Source: Methanosaeta sp. PtaB.Bin018
Lineage (GTDB): Archaea; Halobacteriota; Methanosarcinia; Methanotrichales; Methanotrichaceae
NCBI GenBank assembly: GCA_002067755.1
Contig: MVQH01000086.1
Span: 1-64,000 of the forward strand
DNA length: 64,000 nucleotides
Reading direction: 5' to 3'
The notes beneath the pieces are model-generated. The model was given only the letters and a program-made list of their open reading frames with translations, was not told where the DNA came from and searched no databases. A program made the translations under genes and the position numbers. Positions 24,114-32,147 of this stretch are shown piece by piece; position 1 is the stretch's first letter, and every line of letters begins with the position of its first letter.

Positions 24114-26201
24114 TCAGACAAATTCAATTGAGGCCCCGGGGATGTCAATCACTGTGACCTTCATCTCACTTTGACCCAAATAATGTGCACTTCCCTGGTC
24201 GTCGATGGAGTCCACCACCATCTCAATGAGGTGGTTTCCACTTCCATAATCCTTCCAATTCACACTGATGCTACCATTGGTGAAGGTGCTGGGCACCTGT
24301 GAGCCATCGATCATCCAGGTGAATTGGTACTGTGCATTGCACCTCCCGCCGATGCTGGGACGGTATATGGAAGGCGTGATTATGCAGGAGACATTCTTTC
24401 CCTCGATCTTGATGCTTACAGGATTCACATTTAGTGATGCTGAGTTTGAGATGACCTGGCCGCAGGAATTAGTCGCAGTATATCGATACTCGTAGCCGTT
24501 CATGGAAAGCGCAACATTGTACAAGTAAAGAGTAGTTGCAGTCTGACCAGGGATGTCTGTCCAGGTATCTGTGCCGCCAGTCCTGTACTGCCACTGGCCC
24601 GATGTGGTGCCCGAGCTCAGGGCAACTGTAAATGCAGCGACCTGTCCTTCGCAGACAACCTGCGAAGCTGGATGGGCAGTGAACTGAGGCGCCGTGTCAA
24701 CTGTAAGAGTTGCAGCTGAGGAGTATACAGTGCAACTGCCCCTGCTAACCTTAATCCGATACATATTGCCGTTATGCTCGGGCTTTGCTGTGAAGCTGTA
24801 CGATGTGCTGGAGGCCCCTGGGATATCACTCCAGGTAGATCCGCTATCTTTGCTCACCTGCCAGCGATAGCTAGTCGATCCAGACGTCGTAACGCTCGCA
24901 CTGAAAGCGGCTGTTGCTCCCGAGCAAACAGTCTTGTTCGCAGGATGAGCTGTTATCCACGGCTTGACTACGGTCAGCGTTGCAGCGTCTGAAGCGATGC
25001 TGCAGAATGAATTTGAGACCAAGGCCCTATATTTATTATTGTTATGAATGCTTCCCAGTACTGGACTGACAACATATGTAGCAGCAGTGGCGCCATTTAT
25101 GTTGTCCCAACTCGCCCCTCCGTTTGTGCTGACCTGCCACTGGTAACTCGTGGCAGCGCTGGAGGTCACTGAAAAGGAGGCAGAGGATCCCTCACATAAA
25201 TTGGTTTGATCGCTTGGCTGGCGGGTTATAGTCGGCAATGCGTTAACGGTTAGCACTGCTGCATTCGATGTAACCGAACCACATGCGCCGCTGATTGTTA
25301 CCTTGTAGCTCCCGGCGTCGGAGGGGGCCGCTGTGGCGATCTTCAGCGTTGAACTGGTCGCGCCTGATATATCACCCCCATCCGTCAAGGGTGTAGAGCC
25401 TTTGTACCACTGGTAGGTCAGCCCGGTGCCATTTCCAGTTACAGTAAGCGTTGCATCTTGGCCCTGACAGACGCTTGTATCGGACGGCTGAACTGTGATC
25501 GTCGTTGGCACGCATCTGATAATGCGCCCAATCAGGTAAGCCACATTGGCCTTCTGCTCCTCGGTTACAAACTGATTTACAGGGCTGCCTGAAGGGAAGC
25601 TGTCCGAAAATCCAACGATCATGAGCGAATACGCCTCGCCATTCTGCAAAGTGAAGCTCTGGCTCGCCTCAATGTTAGACCACCAGACCAGGTCGTCGCA
25701 TGGCGTCGAGGACTTTTGAAATTCGGGACAAGGATATCCATTTGTCGTCTCCAGTATGCGAAGATCGAAGTAGAACGATGTATCAGGCACTGCCAGATCA
25801 TTGAACTTCAATGTCACCTTGAGTTTTGCTCCAGTGGCCGCGGTCCCTGCATATGTAGGAAAATTATAGTGAGTGAGCTTTCCCAGGCAGAAATCCTGGC
25901 CAAATGAAAAACCGGATGTCTGGCCATCATAGCGCAGCCCGCTTTTTGTGGCCAATGCCGGATCCCCCCAGCGCACCTCCCGGGTATTGACTCCTTGATA
26001 ATAACTGGGGTCACCACCGCTAAGGGACGGCCAGATCCCTGAGCTCGTCAGAGAGTACGCCGAAGATGCTGGAATGGAGGCGCAGGCCAGCAATAACAGG
26101 ACAGACAGCAAGGTCGCACGCGAGGAGATGAATGATATTGAAACGCCTCTGCGGGAATTCCTTGATTCAACGCCAAAGAATAATCCGTGTGATCCTCTCA
26201 A
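24114..26201 (-). CDS. Secreted protein with anchor-K-like domain and Ig-like repeats
   Basis: A 695-residue exported protein. After a signal peptide (about 20-48) comes a beta domain resembling the choice-of-anchor K type (about 50-230: VRWGDPA, LGKLTHYNFPTY). Four Ig-like repeats of about 90 residues start near residue 231 with the pattern P-x-IT-x-QPS/HPA followed by VCxGxxA (QPSDTSVCQGQDA, QPSDQTNLCEGSSA, HPANKTVCSGATA, HPASQVVCEGQVA). Each has a YQW/YRW or QWQ core and a cysteine pair. A last beta domain ends the protein. The start is a TTG at 26201 with GGAG about nine bases upstream. Binding to cells or polymers is a reasonable guess. Confidence 0.85.
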   Translation of the reverse strand: MRGSHGLFFGVESRNSRRGVSISFISSRATLLSVLLLLACASIPASSAYSLTSSGIWPSLSGGDPSYYQGVNTREVRWGDPALATKSGLRYDGQTSGFSFGQDFCLGKLTHYNFPTYAGTAATGAKLKVTLKFNDLAVPDTSFYFDLRILETTNGYPCPEFQKSSTPCDDLVWWSNIEASQSFTLQNGEAYSLMIVGFSDSFPSGSPVNQFVTEEQKANVAYLIGRIIRCVPTTITVQPSDTSVCQGQDATLTVTGNGTGLTYQWYKGSTPLTDGGDISGATSSTLKIATAAPSDAGSYKVTISGACGSVTSNAAVLTVNALPTITRQPSDQTNLCEGSSASFSVTSSAATSYQWQVSTNGGASWDNINGATAATYVVSPVLGSIHNNNKYRALVSNSFCSIASDAATLTVVKPWITAHPANKTVCSGATAAFSASVTTSGSTSYRWQVSKDSGSTWSDIPGASSTSYSFTAKPEHNGNMYRIKVSRGSCTVYSSAATLTVDTAPQFTAHPASQVVCEGQVAAFTVALSSGTTSGQWQYRTGGTDTWTDIPGQTATTLYLYNVALSMNGYEYRYTATNSCGQVISNSASLNVNPVSIKIEGKNVSCIITPSIYRPSIGGRCNAQYQFTWMIDGSQVPSTFTNGSISVNWKDYGSGNHLIEMVVDSIDDQGSAHYLGQSEMKVTVIDIPGASIEFV

Positions 26202-26261
26202 TTACTACAGCTCCCAGGTCTTCGTGAGACGGTCTTGCAATGGGTGGTAATGTAATTAAGG

Positions 26262-26286
26262 GCACTATGGCATCAGGCCATAGTGC
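26262..26286 (-). terminator. Strong hairpin after the 250-residue secreted protein gene
   Basis: GCACTATGGC and GCCATAGTGC form a perfect 10-bp stem with a five-base loop, 19 bases after the stop of the gene at 26305. On the minus strand it is followed by CCTTAATTACATT. It separates that gene from the Ig-repeat gene. Confidence 0.6.
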
Positions 26287-26304
26287 ATTGCTCCATGTCT
26301 TTTT

Positions 26305-27057
26305 TTAGCTTACTGTAATGGTGTTCCCAGGAACTGCAACGACTATTACAGGCGTCATACACCAGGCAAGAGGCATATCATGGCCTGCCTGGCCAGCGTT
26401 CTTGGCATAATAGCCTGTGTACACCCAGTATTTTCCTGGCGTCACTCCACTGTATTTGATGCTCGCACTATTTCCCGTTCCTACGGGGTTAGGGGTGTTG
26501 AAACTGACTCCTCCAGGATTGCTGACCGGATCGGATAGAAGCCACCATTTCTGCTGAACATGCATTGGCGTTGCACCAGTTGTATATGTATGCCTCAAGT
26601 TACTAGCTTCTGCTGTGCAGAAGGTATTGGAATCAGGCGGAGTTATTTCGCACTCAGATGGTTTGTTTACCGATATCGACACGCAGTTGCTGTTGACACA
26701 AGTTATATCATTCAAAGCAGTGACCATCAGGTTGAGCTTGTAGGTCGTCGTGGTTTCAGTGTCAGGCACAGTATACGAATAAGCTGGATTATCTACATAG
26801 GTCTGTGTATCTATCACAGTGCCATCGGAGGAGGTTAAAGTCCAGTAATACTCCCATTGGATTCCAAGACCGCTTTGCGTATTGGAGGGACCTGTAACTG
26901 AGATCGTGTCGCCCGGCGCGACAACTTTTCCTGAATCGGGACATCTAACTGAATCAGCACTTGTATCCGTATTATCGGCCACAACAGCATTCGTGCCGGC
27001 TACAAGAAACAGGCACATGAGGAGTACTAGCGCCATTTTTTTCAAACAGGGGATCAT
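26305..27057 (-). CDS. Secreted beta-domain protein, unknown function
   Basis: A 250-residue exported protein with a clear signal peptide (LKKMALVLLMCLFLVAGTNA). The mature part contains a PKD/Ig-like domain (about 30-130, CPDSGKVVAPGDTISVTGPS and YSYTVPDTETTTTYKL) and a second beta region with paired cysteines. The style resembles the two large proteins just downstream. The ATG at 27057 is firm: AGGTGAT, a near-complete ribosome-binding site, lies five bases upstream. A TATA-like GTTATAAGT is found about 45 bases before the start. It is divergent from the deacetylase-like gene across a very AT-rich 240-base gap. Confidence 0.83.
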   Translation of the reverse strand: MIPCLKKMALVLLMCLFLVAGTNAVVADNTDTSADSVRCPDSGKVVAPGDTISVTGPSNTQSGLGIQWEYYWTLTSSDGTVIDTQTYVDNPAYSYTVPDTETTTTYKLNLMVTALNDITCVNSNCVSISVNKPSECEITPPDSNTFCTAEASNLRHTYTTGATPMHVQQKWWLLSDPVSNPGGVSFNTPNPVGTGNSASIKYSGVTPGKYWVYTGYYAKNAGQAGHDMPLAWCMTPVIVVAVPGNTITVS

Positions 27058-27305
27058 ACCAATCACCTCTTGTCTGTATCAGCTTTAGAAGTACTTATAA
27101 CTATCTGATTAAAATTTAAAATAAAATGTAATAAATAATGCGCGATTTGGAGATTTGCATCAAATAATTAAAATTAATCGCCCTAAGAATAATTTTATAA
27201 AAAATAATCATATATTCTAAATAACCGTCAACTATAAAATGAATTACAACATAAAAAACAAAAATTGTTTCAAATAAGAACTACAGCTAATTAGGAGGCG
27301 AGAGG

Positions 27306-28391
27306 TTGTTATATAAGAAAGAGATGGCACTGGCGTGGAGTGCCGCACTCATTTTTCTGCTACTGTCTGCAGGGTGCTCCTTTGGTGAGGAGACCCAGGC
27401 TACTGTCAATGTGATGATAGATGCAGACATTGTACATTCTCCAACAGCAGAGCAGAGCGATCTGGCAGGAGACTCTCTGATCAATTTGACCAATCAGATC
27501 GTCCCAAAAAAGTTGAACGCAACCATCTATGTGACTTATGATATGGTTGCTGCCCGCAGGCTGGCAATAACATACCAGGGGACGTTGCCCGGGATCGAGC
27601 TTGCTATGCATGGGATGAGTGCAGACGAGAGGCTTTCCGAGATGTCTTTGGCCGACCAAGAGAAGCTATTGAACAAATCCTACGAGATGCTCTATAGCTG
27701 CTATGTCTGTGGAGGAGATCATGTGGACATCAAGGGCTTCCGGCCCCAGGCGTTCGATCAGAATGAGGATACATTCAAGATTTTGCAGAATTTGAATATC
27801 GCCTACGATGCTGGATTTCAGGCAGGTCTGATATACAGGCCGGGCCATGAGAAGGATACATGGCCGTACCCAATCGAGGGCTATAGCCTCTATGCTGTCC
27901 CTGTGAGCACCTATTCTCTTGACGGAGAGGGCGTATATCTCTACGATCGATATATCAAGGAAGAGAAAAAGTTAAGCGGCACACAGTGGTACGACATACT
28001 TGTAAAAAAATTCGATGAGAGCTCGAAGAGCAAAGACCCAATGGTTGTCATCTTCAGCACCCTCGTCTCGGGCAGCGGGGATTACCTGGATGCATACAAG
28101 AAATTCATAAATTATGCAAACAGCAAGGGTGCGAGATTTGTGACCACCTCACAGTTGACGGAGATGGCTAAAGCCAGGCAAGGAGGCGGCCAAATCCCAA
28201 CTACGATTCCATCGAGCGAAAAACGCCAGCCAAATAAAATATCGGAGACGGGCGTTCTGGGAAGTTGCCCGACATGCGACAAGACAGGTGCTGCAGTAGG
28301 TTCGATCTTTAATATAACGATAATATCGAAAAAGCAGTGTGAAAACTGCAGCCAGAACTCCACGAACGTGACTGGGGTCGTAACCGCATAA
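27306..28391 (+). CDS. Divergent polysaccharide deacetylase-like lipoprotein
   Basis: A 361-residue exported protein. The signal sequence ends in LLLSAGC, a lipobox, so it is probably lipid-anchored. The body resembles the NodB (polysaccharide deacetylase) fold: VMIDAD takes the place of the usual TFDD motif, MHGMSADER resembles the metal-binding His motif, and GFRPQAFDQNEDTFKIL matches the substrate motif region. The metal triad is not fully standard, so activity on acetylated sugars is uncertain. A tail after about residue 305 contains CPTC and CENC pairs and Asn-rich sequence. The start is a TTG with GGAGG seven bases upstream. It faces the secreted-protein cluster. Confidence 0.72.
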   Translation: MLYKKEMALAWSAALIFLLLSAGCSFGEETQATVNVMIDADIVHSPTAEQSDLAGDSLINLTNQIVPKKLNATIYVTYDMVAARRLAITYQGTLPGIELAMHGMSADERLSEMSLADQEKLLNKSYEMLYSCYVCGGDHVDIKGFRPQAFDQNEDTFKILQNLNIAYDAGFQAGLIYRPGHEKDTWPYPIEGYSLYAVPVSTYSLDGEGVYLYDRYIKEEKKLSGTQWYDILVKKFDESSKSKDPMVVIFSTLVSGSGDYLDAYKKFINYANSKGARFVTTSQLTEMAKARQGGGQIPTTIPSSEKRQPNKISETGVLGSCPTCDKTGAAVGSIFNITIISKKQCENCSQNSTNVTGVVTA

Positions 28392-28393
28392 AC

Positions 28394-28460
28394 TTGGGCA
28401 AACCCAATTGAGCTCCTGCCTGGATGTAAGAGTGGATCATGGATCCGGCTGTTCAGGCAG
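28394..28460. terminator. Two inverted repeats between convergent genes
   Basis: TTGGG/CCCAA with loop CAAA (28394-28407) directly follows the deacetylase-like gene. CCTGCCTG (28415-28422) and CAGGCAGG (28453-28460) form a second stem with a 30-base loop containing GGATCATGGATCC. They probably end transcription from both sides. Confidence 0.5.
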
Positions 28461-28487
28461 GGGCCGAATTATCAAAAGGCACTTTTG

Positions 28488-28844
28488 TCACAGGCTTCTC
28501 CAGATCCCCCCTTCGAGAACTTTGAAGGAAGATTTGCCTTTGGCATAACTCATGGTCGATGTCCAATTCTTCTCAAAGGGCTCCCACTGCATTGCAGCCA
28601 ATGACCTATTCCTGAATTCAGATTGCACTGCATACATGGGATCGTATGCGTTGTAAATGTGGGGTCTGTAAAAGCTCAACGGCTGGGAGACGGGGACCCT
28701 TGTGTAGAATATTGGATCTGTGAAATACTGCCTGATCTCACCATAGTCAGGAGAGCCAACATAGCCCCCCTCCAGCCATTCCTGAGCAATGCCAGCCATG
28801 CTGAAGAGGGCCAGAGTTAAGACCAAAAAGGACAATCGAATCAT
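28488..28844 (-). CDS. Small secreted protein, unknown
   Basis: A 118-residue product with an N-terminal signal peptide (MIRLSFLVLTLALFSMAG then IAQ). The mature part is aromatic-rich (YFTDPIFYTRV, LSFYRPHIYNAYDPMY) with no cysteine and no membrane segment. No family is recognised. It is transcribed alone, away from the HTH/sulfur operon, with TATA-like TTATATTAA elements in the shared 100-base intergenic region. Confidence 0.65.
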   Translation of the reverse strand: MIRLSFLVLTLALFSMAGIAQEWLEGGYVGSPDYGEIRQYFTDPIFYTRVPVSQPLSFYRPHIYNAYDPMYAVQSEFRNRSLAAMQWEPFEKNWTSTMSYAKGKSSFKVLEGGIWRSL

Positions 28845-28950
28845 TCAGATCACAAGTTGTCCTTATATTAAATCAAAGGTTTAAATCTAATGCTTCGATT
28901 AAGTACTTATCGAACTTGTTATCTTCTTGACCTCATGAGGCAGAGATACA

Positions 28951-29037
28951 ATGTCTGAGGAATATATCGAGATTGGACATCGGTTATCTGAGAAGTTTAT
29001 GGATAGACAGGAACCTCGAAAGGTCAGAAAGATATGA
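28951..29037 (+). CDS. Possible 28-residue upstream ORF coupled to the HTH gene
   Basis: An ATG at 28951 opens 28 codons (MSEEYIEIGHRLSEKF and so on) that end in a TGA overlapping the ATG of the HTH gene as ATGA. The peptide is charged and helical, with a basic end (EPRKVRKI). A GAGG lies about 11 bases before the start. The arrangement is typical of translational coupling. It could be a small protein, a regulatory leader or chance. Confidence 0.4.
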   Translation: MSEEYIEIGHRLSEKFMDRQEPRKVRKI

Positions 29038-29360
29038 AGTCACCATGTGAGGTCATAGTTTGGAACGTCCTTCCGAGCATCAGGGCAGCAATAGCCGAGG
29101 AGCTGGTCTTTCGCGGCATCTCGCAAAAGGACGTCTCCAAGATGCTGGGCATCACTCCTCCAGCCGTTTCCCAGTACGTCTCCAAGAAGAGAGGATATAG
29201 CATCGAGTTTGGCGATGATGTCAAGGCTGCCATCAGCCGCCTGGCAGATGACATGATCCGAAATAATGCAGACGATCTTTCAGAAAGGATCTGCGAGATC
29301 TGCAAAATGGCCAGGGGAGATGAGCTCGTCTGTGAAATGGACAAATCCAAATGCGATTGA
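29034..29360 (+). CDS. Archaeal HTH transcriptional regulator (COG2522-like)
   Basis: A 108-residue DNA-binding protein. The helix-turn-helix covers about residues 21-55 (AEELVFRGISQKDVSKMLGI, then TPPAVSQYVSKKRGY), with the family pattern of a C-terminal cysteine-containing tail (ICEICKMARGDELVCEMDKS, then KC). The four C-terminal cysteines could bind metal or a cluster. It stands first in the run larE-sufS-fdhD-ncsA, 34 bases before larE, so it is the best candidate for controlling that operon. The ATG overlaps the stop of a 28-codon frame. Confidence 0.82.
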   Translation: MKSPCEVIVWNVLPSIRAAIAEELVFRGISQKDVSKMLGITPPAVSQYVSKKRGYSIEFGDDVKAAISRLADDMIRNNADDLSERICEICKMARGDELVCEMDKSKCD

Positions 29361-29394
29361 TGCGAAGGCATCCAAGATTTGAAGACGAGGATGA

Positions 29395-30204
29395 ATGGAC
29401 GGTAGCAAATGGGATCTGTTGAACGAACGCATCTTTAAAGAAGGATCTCTATTGGTCTCTTTCTCTGGCGGCGTGGACAGCAGCATGCTGGCCAAGACCG
29501 CAAAGGACGTTTTGGGACAGAATGCTCTTTGCATAATTCTCGATACAGTGATGATGCCCAGGAGCGAGCTGAAATACGCGCAAGATCTGGCGAAATCCTT
29601 GGATTTGAATTGTTTAGTAGTAAGATACTCCATGCTGGATGACGAGCAGTTCCAAAAAAATGATGCTACACGCTGCTACATCTGCAAGAAAAAGTCCGCC
29701 CGCCTTCTGAAGCAAATCGCTGCAGATCGTGGCATAGGCTGCATCGCAGACGGTGTAAATCTATCTGATTACAGAGATTTTCGGCCTGGGATCCTAGCCT
29801 GCGACGAGGAGGGAATTTGGCACCCCTTCGTGGAAGCAGAGATAACCAAAGATGAGATTCGTGCCCGTGCTCGCAGCATGGGCCTGCCATTCTGGGACAA
29901 GCCCTCCTCTGCCTGCCTGTCTTCCAGAATTCCTTATGGCATGCGAATCACAAGAGAGAATTTGAGAATGGTAGAGGACGCTGAGGAGCTTCTCAAAGGC
30001 CAGGGATTCCGGCAGCTCAGGGTTAGATGGCATGGCCAGATCGCCAGGATAGAGCTCCTCGGTCAGGATATGGAGAGGGCTTTGAAGATCAGGGACCATA
30101 TCACAAAAAAGTTTAGAGAGTTTGGATTCAAATATGTCACCCTGGATCTGGAGGGTTTCAGGACTGGCAGCATGAACGAGGCGTTATGGACACCCAAAGA
30201 ATAA
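29395..30204 (+). CDS. larE: LarE-type sulfur transferase, three-cysteine form
   Basis: A 269-residue PP-loop ATPase of the LarE family. LarE adenylates and thiolates the dicarboxylated nicotinate mononucleotide precursor of the nickel-pincer cofactor. The PP-loop is SFSGGVDSS at 22-30. Cys174 in SSACLSSR is the position of the sacrificial cysteine of the Lactobacillus enzyme, and two more, Cys94 and Cys97 (RCYICKK), give the three-cysteine pattern of the variants that carry a [4Fe-4S] cluster and can act catalytically. LarB and LarC are not in the window, but a LarA-like gene begins at 63937. The end overlaps sufS by 19 bases. Confidence 0.9.
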   Translation: MDGSKWDLLNERIFKEGSLLVSFSGGVDSSMLAKTAKDVLGQNALCIILDTVMMPRSELKYAQDLAKSLDLNCLVVRYSMLDDEQFQKNDATRCYICKKKSARLLKQIAADRGIGCIADGVNLSDYRDFRPGILACDEEGIWHPFVEAEITKDEIRARARSMGLPFWDKPSSACLSSRIPYGMRITRENLRMVEDAEELLKGQGFRQLRVRWHGQIARIELLGQDMERALKIRDHITKKFREFGFKYVTLDLEGFRTGSMNEALWTPKE

Positions 30205-31370
30205 GAGATGACTTTCCAATCCTGGAGGACGTCGTCTACATGGACAGCGCATCCACTAGCTTAACTCCTGAACCAGTCCTAAAGGCCGTTCTGGATTATT
30301 ACCGGAGGTACAAGGCAAATGTCGGGCGCGGAGTCTACAGATCTGCGCAGCTCGCCGACCAGCGCTACAGACATGCTCACCAGAAAGTAGCAGCCTTCGT
30401 GGGAGCGGATGTTGGTTTGACCGTCTTTACCCGCAACGCCACCGAGTCCATAAATGTAGTAGCCCGCGGCCTCGACTGGAAAAGGGGCGATAAGATAGTC
30501 ACCACACTGGTAGAGCATCACTCCAACCTTCTGCCATGGATGAGGCTCAGGAGGAGCGGCCTGGAGCTCTGCACAGTTTTGCCAGATCGGACGGGTGCAT
30601 TCGATCTGGCAGACTTTGAGCAGGCAATAACAGGATGCACAAAGCTGGTGGCAGTGAGCCAGATCTCCAACGTCCTGGGAACTCTGCTTCCGATAAAGGA
30701 GATCTCCGAGATCTGCCGCGATCGTGGTGCTAGATTGTTGGTGGACGGAGCCCAGTCTGTGCCACATATGCCCGTAAGCGTCAAAGAGCTAGATTGCGAT
30801 TTCCTCTGCTTTTCTGGCCACAAGATGCTGGGGCCATCTGGCATGGGAGTTCTCTGGATGAGAGAGGCAGAAGGCATCGAGCCACTCCTGACCGGAGGCG
30901 GTATGGTTGAAGATCTCCAGGGCCAGGATTATGTGATCAAAGAGGGCTATGAGGGCTTCGAGGCTGGCACTCCCAACATCTCAGGGGGAATCGGCCTTGG
31001 CGCTGCCGTGGACTACTTGAACAAGGTTGGAATCGAAAGGATTCATGATCACGAGAGACGGCTCACCAGAAAGCTCCTGGAGGGATTGCAGGAGATGGAA
31101 GGCGTGACGGTTTTCGGGCCCCTGAACCAGGATGAGCATGGTGGGGTTGTGTCTTTTGGCGTGAGCGGCCTGCTGCCCCACGAAGTGTCCATGATGCTCG
31201 ATCAGGCCTCGAACATCTCAGTCAGGTCGGGACATCACTGTTGCATCCCCCTGATGAGGTACCTGGGGCTGAAATACGGTACTGTGCGGGCCTCTTTTTA
31301 TCTTTACAACACCGAGGAGGAGGTCGATAAACTCCTCTCGGTGCTGGAGCAGATTGTGAGGATGGCATAG
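30186..31370 (+). CDS. sufS: SufS-like cysteine desulfurase
   Basis: A 394-residue PLP enzyme of aminotransferase class V that removes sulfur from cysteine as an enzyme persulfide. The PLP lysine is K213 in SGHKMLGPSG, and the active cysteine is C352 in RSGHHCCIPLM, the SufS-type motif, here followed by a second cysteine C353 where Ala is usual. N-terminal YMDSASTSLTP and the TEHHSN-like LVEHHSNLLPW are conserved. Overlap with larE by 19 bases and a 3-base gap to fdhD show tight translational coupling. It probably supplies sulfur to LarE, FdhD and NcsA. Confidence 0.92.
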   Translation: MDTQRIRDDFPILEDVVYMDSASTSLTPEPVLKAVLDYYRRYKANVGRGVYRSAQLADQRYRHAHQKVAAFVGADVGLTVFTRNATESINVVARGLDWKRGDKIVTTLVEHHSNLLPWMRLRRSGLELCTVLPDRTGAFDLADFEQAITGCTKLVAVSQISNVLGTLLPIKEISEICRDRGARLLVDGAQSVPHMPVSVKELDCDFLCFSGHKMLGPSGMGVLWMREAEGIEPLLTGGGMVEDLQGQDYVIKEGYEGFEAGTPNISGGIGLGAAVDYLNKVGIERIHDHERRLTRKLLEGLQEMEGVTVFGPLNQDEHGGVVSFGVSGLLPHEVSMMLDQASNISVRSGHHCCIPLMRYLGLKYGTVRASFYLYNTEEEVDKLLSVLEQIVRMA

Positions 31371-31373
31371 CAA

Positions 31374-32126
31374 ATGCTCAGGGAATTTAACTGCTTGAGG
31401 CTTGATGGAGTCGATGTGGAGGAGACAGTCTGCCAGGTGGCAGAGGAGGTGCCGCTCTCCATCTTCATCAATGGCAGGCACTTTGCCACAGCCATGATCA
31501 GCCCTCAATTGAGATCCGAGTTCGTGACTGGCCACCTATTTGCTGAGAGGATCGTGGGCAGCCTGGATGAGATAGAGTCCCTGGAGATCGAGGGCAACGT
31601 AGCTCGCGCAATCGTGTCCAATCCCATGAGGGCCATTGTTCCCAGAAGACCTATCGTCAGCGGTTGTGGCGGCATCGCATCCTTTCTGGACGAATCCAAA
31701 CTCCCTGAGATAAAATCCGATTTCCAGATTACGAGAGATGATATCCAGGCTGCGATGAAGGCCATCTCACAATCAGAGCTCCACATAGCCACGGGCGGCG
31801 TCCACTCTGTGGGCCTCTTCGATCAAAAAGGAGCTTTATGCATCATAGATGACATTGGCAGGCACAATGCAATGGACAAAGCTATTGGTTGTGCCCTTAC
31901 AAGAGATGTGGACTTGAGCCAGACATATGCAGCCTGCACTGGCAGGATATCCTCAGACATGGCCCTGAAGTGCTCTGTGGCTGGCATCCCCATAATCATC
32001 TCGCGCGGGGCCACTACCAGCCTTGCCATATCGATTGCCAAGAGATCGGGGCTTACAGTAGTTGGTTTCGTGCGTGGAAAGAGGCACAATGTTTATACCA
32101 ACCCTGACAGAGTCAAGGCATTCTGA
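31374..32126 (+). CDS. fdhD: FdhD/NarQ sulfurtransferase for molybdenum or tungsten enzymes
   Basis: A 250-residue protein of the FdhD family, which carries sulfur from a cysteine desulfurase to the molybdenum or tungsten cofactor of formate dehydrogenase-like enzymes. Conserved parts are SGCGGI (Cys98), ATGGVHSVGLFD, DDIGRHNAMDKAIG and GRISSDMALK. Only one cysteine occupies the CxxC site of the E. coli protein, as in many archaeal members. In this organism likely targets include formate dehydrogenase or formylmethanofuran dehydrogenase relatives; none is in the window. It starts three bases after sufS. Confidence 0.92.
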   Translation: MLREFNCLRLDGVDVEETVCQVAEEVPLSIFINGRHFATAMISPQLRSEFVTGHLFAERIVGSLDEIESLEIEGNVARAIVSNPMRAIVPRRPIVSGCGGIASFLDESKLPEIKSDFQITRDDIQAAMKAISQSELHIATGGVHSVGLFDQKGALCIIDDIGRHNAMDKAIGCALTRDVDLSQTYAACTGRISSDMALKCSVAGIPIIISRGATTSLAISIAKRSGLTVVGFVRGKRHNVYTNPDRVKAF

Positions 32127-32147
32127 TATGCTGACCTCAGGAGCTGT

